From: Oscillibacter sp. PC13
GTDB lineage: Bacteria; Bacillota; Clostridia; Oscillospirales; Oscillospiraceae
Direction of reading: 5' to 3'
Assembly (NCBI RefSeq): GCF_900115635.1
Contig: NZ_FOXE01000005.1
Span: 101,310 to 165,309 of the forward strand
DNA: 64,000 nucleotides
Numbering within the stretch: the stretch's first letter is position 1; each line of letters starts with the position of its first letter. The notes below the pieces were generated by a model. It searched no databases, was not told where the DNA came from, and saw only the letters and a program-made list of their open reading frames with translations. A program made the translations under genes and the position numbers. This document shows positions 43,461 through 52,607 of this stretch, in pieces.

Positions 43461-44891
43461 ATGGAACAACCAAATGAGATCCTGCTGGAGGCACCAGTGG
43501 GAAGATTGATGCGCCGGTACGCCATCCCTTGTATCATTTCCCTGCTGATGGGAGCACTGTATAATATTGTGGATCAGATATTTATCGGCTGGGGAGTGGG
43601 GGCTGCCGGCAACAGTGCCACGAACATTGTCTTCCCCCTGACGGTATTGGCCCTGGCCATTGCTACTATGATTGGAGACGCCGCATGCTCCTTTATTAGT
43701 ATCCGGCTGGGATGCGGCGACCAGGACAGCGCCAACCGCGCCGCCGGCAACGCGATTGTACTGACAGTGACGGCAGGGGTCGTCTTGACGGCGGTATACC
43801 TGATTTTTGCAAACCAGCTGTTGTGGCTTTTCGGCGCCAACGATAAGATGGATGAAAGTGTACGGCAATATGCCCGGGAATACTTCTTCTGGATTGCTCT
43901 GGGCATTCCGGTTTATATGTTTGGCCAGGCCATGAATCCAATCATCCGTTCTGACGGCGCGCCGCGCTTGGCCATGGTGGCCACGGTCTCCGGAGCGGTG
44001 GCAAATGTGATACTGGATCCCATTGCCATTTTTGTGTTGGACTGGGGTGTGATGGGAGCCGCTGTGGCTACAGTGGCGGGTCAGGTGATCACTGGAGTGA
44101 TCTCGGCGGCTTACCTCTTCCGCATGCGTACCATTCGGCTGCGAAAAGACAGCCTCCCGCTGCGCTGGAGCCTGATTGCGCAGTTTTTCCCTTTGGGATT
44201 CACCAGCTTTTTAAGCCAGTTCTCGCTGGTGCTGTCCATGGCCGTTATCAATAATATGGTCACGATTTATGGCGTAGCCTCTGCTTTCAGTACAGATGGG
44301 ACGGCTACCATTCCTATGGCGGTGCAGGGAATTGTGATGAAGTTCTTCCAAATCGTCATTTCTGTTGTAGTGGGTATGGCTGCCGGCTGCATTCCTGTGG
44401 TGGGGTTTAACTACGGTGCCGGGCGCTGCGAGCGCTGTCGCCGCCTGATGAAATGCCTGCTGGTGTCAGAGGCTGCGGTGGGTGCCGTGGCATTCTTGTT
44501 GTTTCAGGCCTTTCCTGTCCGGTTGATCAGCGTTTTTGGCACAGATAATGCCCCGGAGTACTTCGCGTTTGCCAAACTGGCGTTTCGCCTGTATCTGTGC
44601 ATGATGATCCCGGACTGTGTCAACAAGGCGGCCTTTATTTTTCTGCAGTCACTGGGCAAACCATTGGAGTCCACGCTGCTGTCTTTTTTGCGGGAAGTCG
44701 TGCTGGCTGTCCCACTGGCCATTTTGATGCCAAAGCTGGCGGCGGATTCCTTTGGAGCGGAAAACGGCATTTACGGTTTGATGCTGTCCATGCCCTGCGC
44801 CGCATTCCTGACTTTTTTAGCGGCGGTATATGTGATTTTGCGAGTAGACCGTCAACTGCGGCGGCCGCCGGAAAGCCAGGAAGCAGTGTGA
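43461..44891 (+). CDS. MATE-family efflux transporter
   Basis: 476 residues behind GAGAGGTGA. Twelve membrane helices. LMRRYAIPCIISLLMGALYN, IVDQIFIGWGVG and DAACSFISIRLGCGD, with NYGAGRCERCRRLMK in the second half. A different MATE subtype from the upstream gene, so not a recent duplicate. Followed closely by a decayed racemase gene. Confidence 0.92.
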   Translation: MEQPNEILLEAPVGRLMRRYAIPCIISLLMGALYNIVDQIFIGWGVGAAGNSATNIVFPLTVLALAIATMIGDAACSFISIRLGCGDQDSANRAAGNAIVLTVTAGVVLTAVYLIFANQLLWLFGANDKMDESVRQYAREYFFWIALGIPVYMFGQAMNPIIRSDGAPRLAMVATVSGAVANVILDPIAIFVLDWGVMGAAVATVAGQVITGVISAAYLFRMRTIRLRKDSLPLRWSLIAQFFPLGFTSFLSQFSLVLSMAVINNMVTIYGVASAFSTDGTATIPMAVQGIVMKFFQIVISVVVGMAAGCIPVVGFNYGAGRCERCRRLMKCLLVSEAAVGAVAFLLFQAFPVRLISVFGTDNAPEYFAFAKLAFRLYLCMMIPDCVNKAAFIFLQSLGKPLESTLLSFLREVVLAVPLAILMPKLAADSFGAENGIYGLMLSMPCAAFLTFLAAVYVILRVDRQLRRPPESQEAV

Positions 44892-44936
44892 AAAATGAGC
44901 TGTCATTGGAAGAAGCGGCATTGCCAAAGGCGGCTG

Positions 44937-45329
44937 CACATTGCTGAGGCAACGGCGGCGGAGCTGCTGCAAAACCGCATCGGCAGGGCTGCGCTGTTGG
45001 GAACGACATATACCATGACACAGGATTTCTGCAAGGAACCACTCGTCAAGGCTGGGATTGATGTGCTGGTTCCGGATGAGGTGGATCGGAAGATTATCAA
45101 TGATGTCATTTACAAGGAACTGTGCTTGGGAACCATTTCGGTAACCTCCCGGAAAGCATATCTTACCATCATTGACGGACTGGCAAAGCGCGGGGCATAG
45201 GGTGTTATTCTGGGCTGCACAGAAATCGGACTGCTGATCCGGCAGGAGGACACCGCGCTGCCGGTATTTGACACCCCACAAATTCACGCGACAAAGGCCG
45301 CTGTGCTGGCTATGGATGGAGCGTGCTGA
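44937..45329 (+). pseudogene. Aspartate/glutamate racemase remnant
   Basis: The reading frame carries the middle and C-terminal part of a RacX-type racemase: HIAEATAAELLQ, ALLGTTYTMTQDF, VLVPDEVDRKIINDVIY, then LAKRGA, an in-frame TAG at 45198-45200, and [13 protein letters not shown] with the second catalytic Cys. The N-terminal domain with the first catalytic Cys is missing. The stop replaces the Glu/Gln codon usual before GVILGCTEI. Non-functional. Confidence 0.88.
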
Positions 45330-45370
45330 AAACAGGGGCGATTCCCACGGAGGAATCGCCCCTGTTTTCT
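45328..45370 (+). terminator. Intrinsic terminator
   Basis: GAAAACAGGGGCGATTCC pairs with GGAATCGCCCCTGTTTTC around a 6-base loop. The following 230 bases up to ppx hold no gene. Confidence 0.88.
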
Positions 45371-45602
45371 TCGTGAGCTAGGGCGGCAATAAAAAGCCTG
45401 CGGGAAAGGAATAATGGGAAAAGGGCAGTGTACCTGTCAGACGCAGGAAAGTTTCCGGCTTACAAAAGATTTTACGCAGATTTAATACGAAGCTGCTTTT
45501 GAATTTTATGGGATGCTATCAGAATAGGATACATTTGGAATTGGCGGCTATCCTCTCAGGAGTACAGCTGGCTGCTGTGCCGCCGGAAAAGGAGAAAATG
45601 TG

Positions 45603-46508
45603 ATGAAAATCGCAGTTGTGGACCTGGGGTCCAATACCATCCGCCTGTCGGTATACCATCCGTTGCCGGAGGGGAAGTTTGAGCTGCTATTCTCAGAAAA
45701 GGTTATGGCGGGCTTGGCAAATGACATTGTGGACGGCACGCTGTCCCAAGAGGGCATTGACCGGGCCTGCGCTGTTTTGCTGGATTTTCGCAGCCTGCTG
45801 CACCAGTTTGGCATGGAGGAAATGCATGTGTTTGCAACGGCCTCCCTGCGAAACATCCGAAATACGGAGGAGGCCTTGGATGTCATTGGGCGGAAGACGG
45901 GCCTGGAGGTGGATGTGGTGCCGGGTGATCTGGAAGCCGAGCTGGGGTATTACGGGGTTTTGTGTACCACGGAACTGGAGAATGGTGCCATGTTTGATAT
46001 CGGCGGCGGCAGTACGGAGATTGTAGAGGTGCGGGAGGGAAGAATCCTGCGGGCGCAGAGCCTGCCTGTGGGGTCACTAAACCTTTTTACGCGATATGTC
46101 TCTAAAATTTGGCCAAAGCGGAGCGAGGCAGAGGAGATCTATGCTGCTGTTCAGGAGATGCTGGAGGGCGCCAGACTGCCGTCGGCAAAGGCTGGGCTGG
46201 TATGCGGTGTCGGCGGAACTGCCAGAGCCGTTTTAAAAATTGCCAATAGCTATTATGGCCGTACGGCGGATAACCGGCGCTTGATGGGAAAAGAACTGGA
46301 GAAACTGACTGCTTTTTTAATGAAGCGGGATCGCCGGGCCAGAAAGCTGATTCTAAGTGCCTGCCCGGATCGCATTCACACGATTCTGCCGGGCATTCTG
46401 CTGATGCAGGGCCTGTGCGGAGAGCTTTGCGGAAAGGAACTCTATATCAGTCAATATGGCGTGCGGGAGGGGTATTTATGTCACAGGCTGCTGGACACTG
46501 GGATTTGA
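45603..46508 (+). CDS. Ppx/GppA phosphatase family protein
   Basis: 301 residues from ATG 45603 (GTG 45600 is adjacent), 8 bases after AAGGAG. IAVVDLGSNTIRLSVY is the first phosphate-binding loop, ATASLRNIRNTEEAL the second, and FDIGGGSTEIVEV and VCGVGGTARAV complete the actin-like fold. Short form without the C-terminal HD part of E. coli Ppx. Overlap with ppk suggests exopolyphosphatase activity and control of polyphosphate level. Confidence 0.9.
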   Translation: MKIAVVDLGSNTIRLSVYHPLPEGKFELLFSEKVMAGLANDIVDGTLSQEGIDRACAVLLDFRSLLHQFGMEEMHVFATASLRNIRNTEEALDVIGRKTGLEVDVVPGDLEAELGYYGVLCTTELENGAMFDIGGGSTEIVEVREGRILRAQSLPVGSLNLFTRYVSKIWPKRSEAEEIYAAVQEMLEGARLPSAKAGLVCGVGGTARAVLKIANSYYGRTADNRRLMGKELEKLTAFLMKRDRRARKLILSACPDRIHTILPGILLMQGLCGELCGKELYISQYGVREGYLCHRLLDTGI

Positions 46509-48595
46509 GCTATACACAAAACAGAGAGCTGAGCTGGCTGAAGTTCAACCAGCGCGTATTGGAAGAGGCCGCGGATTCATCGGTGCCGCTGATGGAGCGG
46601 TTTCGATTCCTTTCTATTTTTACCAGCAACCTGGATGAGTTTTTCATGGTGCGCGTTGGAAGCCTTCTGGACATGTCCCTGGTGGCGGCGGAAACCCGGG
46701 AGAACAAGGGTGGATTCACACCTGCCGAACAGCTGGTCAGAATTTATGAGGCGGTGGCGCCCTTGATTCGTCAGAGAGACCACATCTACGACACAGTGCA
46801 CCGGGCACTGGCAGAGCGCGGAGTGGAGGACATTCCTTATGATCGGCTGAAAAATGGAGAACGGGAATACGTCCGCAATTACTACAAGAAGAATATGAAG
46901 CCGCTTCTGGCACCCCAGATCATCGATCAGAGCCATCCCTTTCCGCATCTGAAGAACAAGAAACTGTATACCGCTGCCCTCCTGCGGGACGGAGAAAATC
47001 ACCGCCTCGGCATTGTGGGAATCCCGGATACGGTTCCGGCTGTTCTGGCATTGCCTGGGTATCCGGGCTCCTTTGTGCGGACAGAAACCATTTTGGCCGC
47101 ATATGTGCGAAAGATTTTTAAAATTTACCATGTGGAGGAGCAGTCCATCATCGCCGTTACCCGCAATGCGGATATCTCCTACGATGAAATTTTTGACGAG
47201 GAGGATTTGGATCTCCGTAGCCATATGGCCAAACTGATCCGCCAGCGGGACCGGCTGGCACCAGTGCGCCTGGAGTTGCAGGGAGAGGCCCCGGCGCTTC
47301 GGAAGGTGCTGCTGCAGCGGCTGAAGCTGCAGCCAAACCAGTGCTATACCTGCACCGCTCCATTGTCGCTGGACTATGCCTATCAGATAGACAGCCCGGA
47401 TCTCTCGCTGTTCTATCCGCCTCATGTGCCCACATATCCCGTCTATTTGAACCGTGAGACACCCATGCTGGATCAGATTCGGCAGCGGGATGTACTGCTG
47501 TTTTACCCCTATCAATCTATGCAGCCCTTTTTGGAGCTTTTGAAGGAGTCTGCTGCGGACCCTGCGGTGGTCTCCATTCAGATTACTGTTTACCGGCTGG
47601 CCCGAAAGTCCGCCGTGGCCAAATATTTGTGTGCGGCGGCGGAAAACGGAAAGGCTGTTACCGTACTGGTGGAGTTGCGGGCCCGGTTTGACGAACGCAA
47701 TAACATCGAATGGGCGCAGGAATTGGAGGAGGCTGGCTGCCGGGTCATATACGGGCCGAACGGCTACAAATGCCATGCAAAAATTTGCCTGATTACCCGG
47801 AAGGAGAAGACGGGAATTTCCCATATCACACAAGTTGGAACGGGAAACTATAACGAGAAGACCGCGACCTTGTACACAGACTTTTGCCTGATGACTGCAA
47901 GTTCTTCCATTGCACAAGATGCGGTGGCTTTTTTTCAGAATATGCTGATTGGAGATCTCCGGGGCAGCTACCAAAAGCTTCTGGTGGCACCGGTTTCCCT
48001 GAAGCAAACACTCCTGCGGCAGATCGACGCTGAGATTGCCCGGGGAGAACGAGGGCGCATCCTGATAAAGACAAACTCTGTCACGGAACGAGAGTTGATT
48101 GATAAACTGGCGGAGGCCTCACAGGCGGGGGTTCAAGTCAACTTGATCGTCCGCGGCATCTGCTGCCTGGTTCCCGGCATTCCCGGAAAGACGGCCAATA
48201 TTACAGTCACCAGTATTGTGGGGCGGTTTCTGGAACATGCCAGAATTTACTGTTTTGGGGATGGGCCTCTGCGGCAGATCTACTTGTCCTCTGCAGACAT
48301 TATGACCCGCAACCAAGAGCGGCGGGTGGAAATTGCCTGTCCTGTGGAAAGCCCGGAGATTCAAGCCTTTTTGCTGGCGTACCTGGACCGCCAGATCCGG
48401 GATAATGTGAAGGGGTGCTGCCTGCAGCCAAATGGAGACTATATCCGGAACAGGGCGGGGGAGACACTGCTTTCCTCCCAACAGTATGATCTGGAGCACC
48501 TGCCGCAGCTGTCTGCAACGCAGGTGCCTTCCCGAAAAAAAGGTGGGCTTTTCGCCGCGTTATACCGCCTTCTGAGAAGGGGACAAAATAAATGA
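46478..48595 (+). CDS. ppk1: Polyphosphate kinase
   Basis: 705 residues from ATG 46478 behind GGGAGGGG; the start lies 31 bases inside the preceding gene. NRELSWLKFNQRVLEEA and IFTSNLDEFFMVRVG at the N-terminus; GYKCHAKICLITR carries the phosphorylated His, and FLEHARIYCFGDG with DIMTRNQERRVEIACP the second active-site His and Arg. Makes polyphosphate from ATP. The ppx-ppk pair is cotranscribed. Confidence 0.96.
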   Translation: MSQAAGHWDLSYTQNRELSWLKFNQRVLEEAADSSVPLMERFRFLSIFTSNLDEFFMVRVGSLLDMSLVAAETRENKGGFTPAEQLVRIYEAVAPLIRQRDHIYDTVHRALAERGVEDIPYDRLKNGEREYVRNYYKKNMKPLLAPQIIDQSHPFPHLKNKKLYTAALLRDGENHRLGIVGIPDTVPAVLALPGYPGSFVRTETILAAYVRKIFKIYHVEEQSIIAVTRNADISYDEIFDEEDLDLRSHMAKLIRQRDRLAPVRLELQGEAPALRKVLLQRLKLQPNQCYTCTAPLSLDYAYQIDSPDLSLFYPPHVPTYPVYLNRETPMLDQIRQRDVLLFYPYQSMQPFLELLKESAADPAVVSIQITVYRLARKSAVAKYLCAAAENGKAVTVLVELRARFDERNNIEWAQELEEAGCRVIYGPNGYKCHAKICLITRKEKTGISHITQVGTGNYNEKTATLYTDFCLMTASSSIAQDAVAFFQNMLIGDLRGSYQKLLVAPVSLKQTLLRQIDAEIARGERGRILIKTNSVTERELIDKLAEASQAGVQVNLIVRGICCLVPGIPGKTANITVTSIVGRFLEHARIYCFGDGPLRQIYLSSADIMTRNQERRVEIACPVESPEIQAFLLAYLDRQIRDNVKGCCLQPNGDYIRNRAGETLLSSQQYDLEHLPQLSATQVPSRKKGGLFAALYRLLRRGQNK

Positions 48596-48603
48596 TCCGA
48601 TAC

Positions 48604-48650
48604 GGCCAACAGGAATTGGAAAATTTTCTGATTCCTGTTGGCCTGTTTTG
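48604..48650 (+). terminator. Intrinsic terminator after ppk
   Basis: GGCCAACAGGAAT pairs with ATTCCTGTTGGCC around a long AT-rich loop; the tail is TGTTTTG. Confidence 0.8.
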
Positions 48651-48749
48651 AAGAAAAGCCGTCCGGCCTTTCGTATCAGTGATATCCGGCTGAGAAAAGC
48701 GCTGCCGGTTTGCCTTCCTTAATTTTACAAAAGCTTTCGGAGACTGTGC

Positions 48750-48880
48750 TTGACAACACTGTATTATTGTGTTATTGTATTACTAGAATAATACAGTATA
48801 ACAAGTTTGTGAATTTTTTGCAAAGATACTTGACATGTGTATTCAGAAATGCAATACTAACTGTATTAATACGGTTAGTA
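48750..48880 (+). promoter_or_regulatory. Two promoters and two large palindromes before the GT4-VTT-GT4 operon
   Basis: Promoter 1: TTGACA (48750-48755), 17 bases, TATTGT (48773-48778). Promoter 2: TTGACA (48830-48835) with AATACT 17 bases on. CTGTATTATT (48759-48768) and AATAATACAG (48787-48796) form a perfect inverted repeat over promoter 1. A 26-bp palindrome with a single mismatched pair (48855-48880; TACTAAC and GTTAGTA arms around GTATTAATAC) overlaps the promoter 2 start. Both share the core GTATTA/TAATAC, so one dimeric regulator probably binds both. Confidence 0.65.
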
Positions 48881-48921
48881 CAGATAATGGATTTTCGCCT
48901 GAAAAAGGAGGCGGCTTGTTT

Positions 48922-50091
48922 GTGAAGATTTTAATTACGTCCGACTGGTACGCACCCACTATTAACGGGGTGGTAACCTCCGTATTGAATTTGAGGCAGG
49001 GGCTCATGGCACGGGGACACGAGGTGCGGGTGCTGACGCTGTCCCAGACGCCATATTCCTGGTGCGAGGATGGTGTTACATATATTGGCGCCGTCAGTGC
49101 GGGGATGATTTATCCCGGCGCTCGCCTGCGAACGGCTCCGGGCCGGGAGCTGCTGGCGGAATTGGCGGCATGGAGGCCGGATATCATCCACTCCCAGTGC
49201 GAGTTTTCCACGTTCCTTCTGGCCCGCAAGCTCTCTGCTGCCACAGGGGCGCCCATTGTCCATACCTACCACACGGTATATGAAGATTATACCCATTATT
49301 TTTCACCAAGCCGCCGGTGGGGACAGGCTGCCGTGGCGGCCTTCTCCCGGTGGGTGATTAGCCAAACGGCCTGCGTCATTGCACCGACGGCAAAGGTTCG
49401 GGAGCTTTTGGAACGGTATCAGGTGGAGCGCCCCGTTCATGTGATTCCGACTGGCATTGACCTGATGCGGTTTTCCGCTCCGGCGGATGCTGCCGCGCAG
49501 GCGGAGCTGCGGAGGAGTCTGGAAATTCCTTCTGAGAATTTTGTGATGGTCTATGTTGGACGTTTGGCAGAGGAAAAAAACATTGATGAGCTGGTGCGGC
49601 ATATGGCGGCACTGCAGCGGGACCGCATCACGCTGCTGCTGGTGGGAGATGGGCCGTACCGTGCCGCGCTGGAGCGCCAGGTACAGACCTTGGGACTGGA
49701 GCGTCAAGTGATTTTTGCGGGGATGGTTCCACCGGATAGGATTTTACAGTATTACCGGCTGGGGGATGTCTTTGTCAGCGCCTCCAACAGTGAAACACAA
49801 GGCCTTACTTATATTGAGGCGCTGGCCGCTGGTGTACCGGCGCTCTGCCGCCGCGATCCCTGCCTTTCCGGCGTCATTGTGGACGGTGTCAATGGATGGC
49901 AATTTCAGGATGGCGCAGGCTTTCGCACGGGGGTGGCGCGCCTGCTGGCAGATCCAAATCTGCGGGAGGAGATGGCCTGCCGCGCGGCAGAGCTGGCTCG
50001 GCGGGAATTTTCCGCCGAAACCTTTGCCCGCCGGATGGAGGCCGTCTATGCCCAAGTATTGGAGCGCGGCCACAGCGGCGCTGTTGCATAA
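48922..50091 (+). CDS. GT4-family glycosyltransferase (diacylglycerol glucosyltransferase-like)
   Basis: 389 residues from GTG 48922, 10 bases after AAAGGAGG; TTG 48916 is the alternative. ITSDWYAPTINGVVTSVLNL is the acceptor-side loop; IPTGIDLMRF, YVGRLAEEKNIDELV and SETQGLTYIEALAAGVPAL are GT4 donor-site motifs. The sequence resembles monoglucosyldiacylglycerol synthases that make anchor glycolipids at the inner membrane face. The two genes that follow support a glycolipid role. Confidence 0.85.
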   Translation: MKILITSDWYAPTINGVVTSVLNLRQGLMARGHEVRVLTLSQTPYSWCEDGVTYIGAVSAGMIYPGARLRTAPGRELLAELAAWRPDIIHSQCEFSTFLLARKLSAATGAPIVHTYHTVYEDYTHYFSPSRRWGQAAVAAFSRWVISQTACVIAPTAKVRELLERYQVERPVHVIPTGIDLMRFSAPADAAAQAELRRSLEIPSENFVMVYVGRLAEEKNIDELVRHMAALQRDRITLLLVGDGPYRAALERQVQTLGLERQVIFAGMVPPDRILQYYRLGDVFVSASNSETQGLTYIEALAAGVPALCRRDPCLSGVIVDGVNGWQFQDGAGFRTGVARLLADPNLREEMACRAAELARREFSAETFARRMEAVYAQVLERGHSGAVA

Positions 50092-50104
50092 AGGAGAATC
50101 CGTT

Positions 50105-50692
50105 ATGCCAAGATATATCAACAAGGCCGCAATCAATTTCTGCACCTTGATGGGCGCGGGCTTCTGTGTGCTCTTCGTACTGTACGGCCTGCAGCATCGG
50201 CTGTTTACGTCTCAGGAGGCGCTGCAGAGTTTTATGGGGGGCTTCGGGGCCTTTGGCGCGGCAGTATTTGTTCTGTTCCAGGCTGTACAGGTAATCGTGC
50301 CGATTCTGCCCGGTGGGCTGGGATGCCTGGCGGGAGTGCTGCTTTTTGGTCCCTGGATGGGCTTCCTTTATAATTACGTGGGGATCTGCTTGGGATCCAT
50401 GGCTGCTTTTTTCTTGGCCAAGCTCTACGGCCGCCCGATTCTCTCCCTGTTGTTCCGACGGGAGACCATTGAAAAATACGAGCTCTGGACAGGAACGCAT
50501 TTTTCTAAGTGGTTTGCACTTGCTATTTTTTTCCCTGTGGCACCCGATGATTTCCTGTGCTGGTTGGCAGGGACCACACCCATGTCCTGGCGAACCTTCA
50601 ACACCATTATCTGGTTTGGAAAACCGGCCTCCATTGCCCTGTACAGCCTGGGGCTGAGCGCGGCGTTCCAATGGCTGTCGGCAATTGTCTAA
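50105..50692 (+). CDS. VTT-domain (TVP38/DedA-like) membrane protein
   Basis: 195 residues from ATG 50105. Four or five membrane helices with VIVPILPGGLGCLAGVLLFGPWMGFLYNYVG, the VTT core motif (split here for length: PILPGGLGCLAGVLLFGP), and FFPVAPDDFLCWLAGTTPMS. Proteins of this superfamily include lipid scramblases and flippases. Placed between two glycosyltransferases, it may move a glycolipid across the membrane. Confidence 0.85.
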   Translation: MPRYINKAAINFCTLMGAGFCVLFVLYGLQHRLFTSQEALQSFMGGFGAFGAAVFVLFQAVQVIVPILPGGLGCLAGVLLFGPWMGFLYNYVGICLGSMAAFFLAKLYGRPILSLLFRRETIEKYELWTGTHFSKWFALAIFFPVAPDDFLCWLAGTTPMSWRTFNTIIWFGKPASIALYSLGLSAAFQWLSAIV

Positions 50693-50723
50693 GTTCGATA
50701 AATGATAAAGAGAGGCGTCTTTT

Positions 50724-51782
50724 ATGAGCGTTCAGCTATATAGCGGCTCGCTGGCGCTGGTTCGCAAAAGCGGTGTGGGCCAGGCTGTCGAGCATCAGCG
50801 GGAGATGCTGCGGCGAACAGGGATCCCCGTTACAGTTCGCGGCAGCCGGGAGGCTCGGGTGGTCCACTGCAACACCGTATTTCCGGACTCCCTGTTGGCG
50901 GCCCTGTGGGCCAGGCTTCATGGAAAACGGGTGGTATTTTACGGCCACTCCACCATGGAGGACTTCCGAAATTCATTTCGGGGCTCCAATTTGCTGGCTC
51001 CGCTGTTCCGGAGATGGATCCGCCTCTGCTACAGCAGCGGAGATGTGGTGATTACACCTACGGAGTATTCCCGGCAGCTGCTGGTGCAATACCATATTCG
51101 TCGCCCCATCTACAGTCTCAGCAACGGCGTGGACACCAGCTTTTTTACTCCCAGTACAGAGCACCGGCAGACGTTCCGGAAGAAATACGGCCTGGCGGAG
51201 ACGGAGAAGACCGTGCTCTCCGTGGGACATTATATTGCCAGAAAAGGCCTGCCGGAGTTCGTGGCCCTGGCCAGATCCATGCCGGATGTGAAATTCTTTT
51301 GGTTTGGATATACCAAATTGGAGCTGGTGCCGGCGGAGATCCGGGAGGCGATTGAAACGGCCCCCGATAATGTGATTTTTCCGGGCTTTGTGGGCCGGGA
51401 AGAATTGCGGGACGCCTATTGCGGCTGCGACGTATTTACCTTTCTCTCCCATGAGGAGACGGAGGGAATCGTGGTATTGGAAGCATTGGCCTGCGGGATT
51501 CCGACGGTGGTGCGGGATATCCCGGTTTACCGGGACTGGCTGACAGACGGCGTGCAAGTCTACAAGGCGTCGTCAGAGACAGGGTTCAGAGATCGAATAG
51601 ACGGCCTTCTCAGCGGCCGGCTGCCGTCTCTTGCCGCGGCTGGCCTCTGTACCGCACAGTCCAGAAGCCTGGAGTCGGTGGGACGGCAGCTGCAGGCAAT
51701 CTATGATAGGGAAGGGCTGTACTATCAGCCAGAACAGACCGCGGCACACCATGCGGCGGCATTGGTGCCAGGTGGTCGATAA
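50724..51782 (+). CDS. GT4-family glycosyltransferase
   Basis: 352 residues behind GAGAGG. LYSGSLALVRKSGVGQAVEHQ at the N-terminus, LSNGVDTSFFTP, LSVGHYIARKGLPEFV and EETEGIVVLEALACGIPTVVRD in the donor half. It resembles the second glucosyltransferase of diglucosyldiacylglycerol synthesis, which would follow the enzyme encoded at 48922. Substrate is inferred from the operon. Confidence 0.83.
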   Translation: MSVQLYSGSLALVRKSGVGQAVEHQREMLRRTGIPVTVRGSREARVVHCNTVFPDSLLAALWARLHGKRVVFYGHSTMEDFRNSFRGSNLLAPLFRRWIRLCYSSGDVVITPTEYSRQLLVQYHIRRPIYSLSNGVDTSFFTPSTEHRQTFRKKYGLAETEKTVLSVGHYIARKGLPEFVALARSMPDVKFFWFGYTKLELVPAEIREAIETAPDNVIFPGFVGREELRDAYCGCDVFTFLSHEETEGIVVLEALACGIPTVVRDIPVYRDWLTDGVQVYKASSETGFRDRIDGLLSGRLPSLAAAGLCTAQSRSLESVGRQLQAIYDREGLYYQPEQTAAHHAAALVPGGR

Positions 51783-51790
51783 GGCTGCGA

Positions 51791-51827
51791 AAAAAGGAGA
51801 CGGACGCAATCGCGTCTGTCTCCTTTC
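51791..51827. terminator. Bidirectional terminator between GT4 and trmO
   Basis: AAAGGAGACGGACGC pairs with GCGTCTGTCTCCTTT (one mismatch), with A residues on the left and T residues on the right. It serves both convergent genes. Confidence 0.88.
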
Positions 51828-51839
51828 TGCTATATACGC

Positions 51840-52553
51840 TCAGGTATTGTCCGGATACGCATTTGCCGAAGCGGAAATATCCACCACGGTTAAGACGGGA
51901 TCTGCCACCTGGAATTGAACTTCCACACCAGCGAAGGAAAATCCATAGACCCGGTTTGGATCCTTTTGATAGGGAGGACGCGGATCCTGTGCCAAAACAC
52001 CCAGGAGGGCTTCGCGCCGCTTGGCAGGAACCTTCTCCAATAAGTCCGGAGGAATACAGACCTTCAATACTTCCTCAGGTGCGGCGGGGGCAAAACCACC
52101 CAACGCATCTGGATGACAGTCGCCATAGGGAATATAAGGTTTGATATCAAAAATGGGCGTGCCATTCATCAGGTCAGCCCCACGTACATGAAGAACAGGC
52201 CCCACTGTTTCCGTCAGCTCGATGCGCTCCAAACGCACAGAGGAGAGTCCGATAGGATTTGGCCGGAAGGGAGAACGGGTTGCAAAGACTCCCATCCGTA
52301 CATTTCCGCCCAGCCGGGGCGGGCGGACCATGGGGGACCACCGCTCCTGTATAGATTCTGAAAAAGCCCAAATCAGCCAAATATGAGAAAAATCCTCCAG
52401 CCCCCGCAACGCATCGGGATTACGAAACGGCGGTTCAAGAACGATGGTAGACTCCAGGGCATCCACCAAACCGCTCTGCCGGGGAATTCCGAATTTGGAT
52501 GAGAAATCACTCCGGATATGAGCAATCACCTGCATCGAAAAAAGCTGTTTCAA
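51840..52553 (-). CDS. trmO: tRNA (t6A37) N6-methyltransferase TrmO
   Basis: 237 residues from TTG 52553, 7 bases after GGGAGG; an ATG at 52568 lies on the ribosome site. IAHIRSDFSSKFGIPRQSG, GLEDFSHIWLIWAF, GVFATRSPFRPNPIGLSSV and DIKPYIPYGD are TrmO/YaeB signatures. Methylates N6-threonylcarbamoyladenosine 37 in tRNA(Thr) using SAM. The C-terminal beta domain is present. Confidence 0.93.
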   Translation of the reverse strand: MKQLFSMQVIAHIRSDFSSKFGIPRQSGLVDALESTIVLEPPFRNPDALRGLEDFSHIWLIWAFSESIQERWSPMVRPPRLGGNVRMGVFATRSPFRPNPIGLSSVRLERIELTETVGPVLHVRGADLMNGTPIFDIKPYIPYGDCHPDALGGFAPAAPEEVLKVCIPPDLLEKVPAKRREALLGVLAQDPRPPYQKDPNRVYGFSFAGVEVQFQVADPVLTVVDISASANAYPDNT

Positions 52554-52578
52554 GGAATCGCCTCCCATAAATTTATAG

Positions 52579-52607
52579 TTGTACCATTCCGGAAGTAATT
52601 GGTACAA
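52579..52607. promoter_or_regulatory. Inverted repeat upstream of trmO
   Basis: TTGTACCA, 13 bases, TGGTACAA: a perfect 8-bp dyad about 25 bases before the trmO start, placed as an operator or promoter element. Confidence 0.5.

Noticed and set aside
45198..45200. In-frame TAG in the racemase read as pyrrolysine
   Set aside because: The N-terminal catalytic domain is missing too, no pyl genes are visible, and racemases do not use pyrrolysine. Decay explains it.
45371..45602. Riboswitch before ppx
   Set aside because: I checked for the known core motifs (glycine, SAM, c-di-GMP, guanidine) by eye and saw none.
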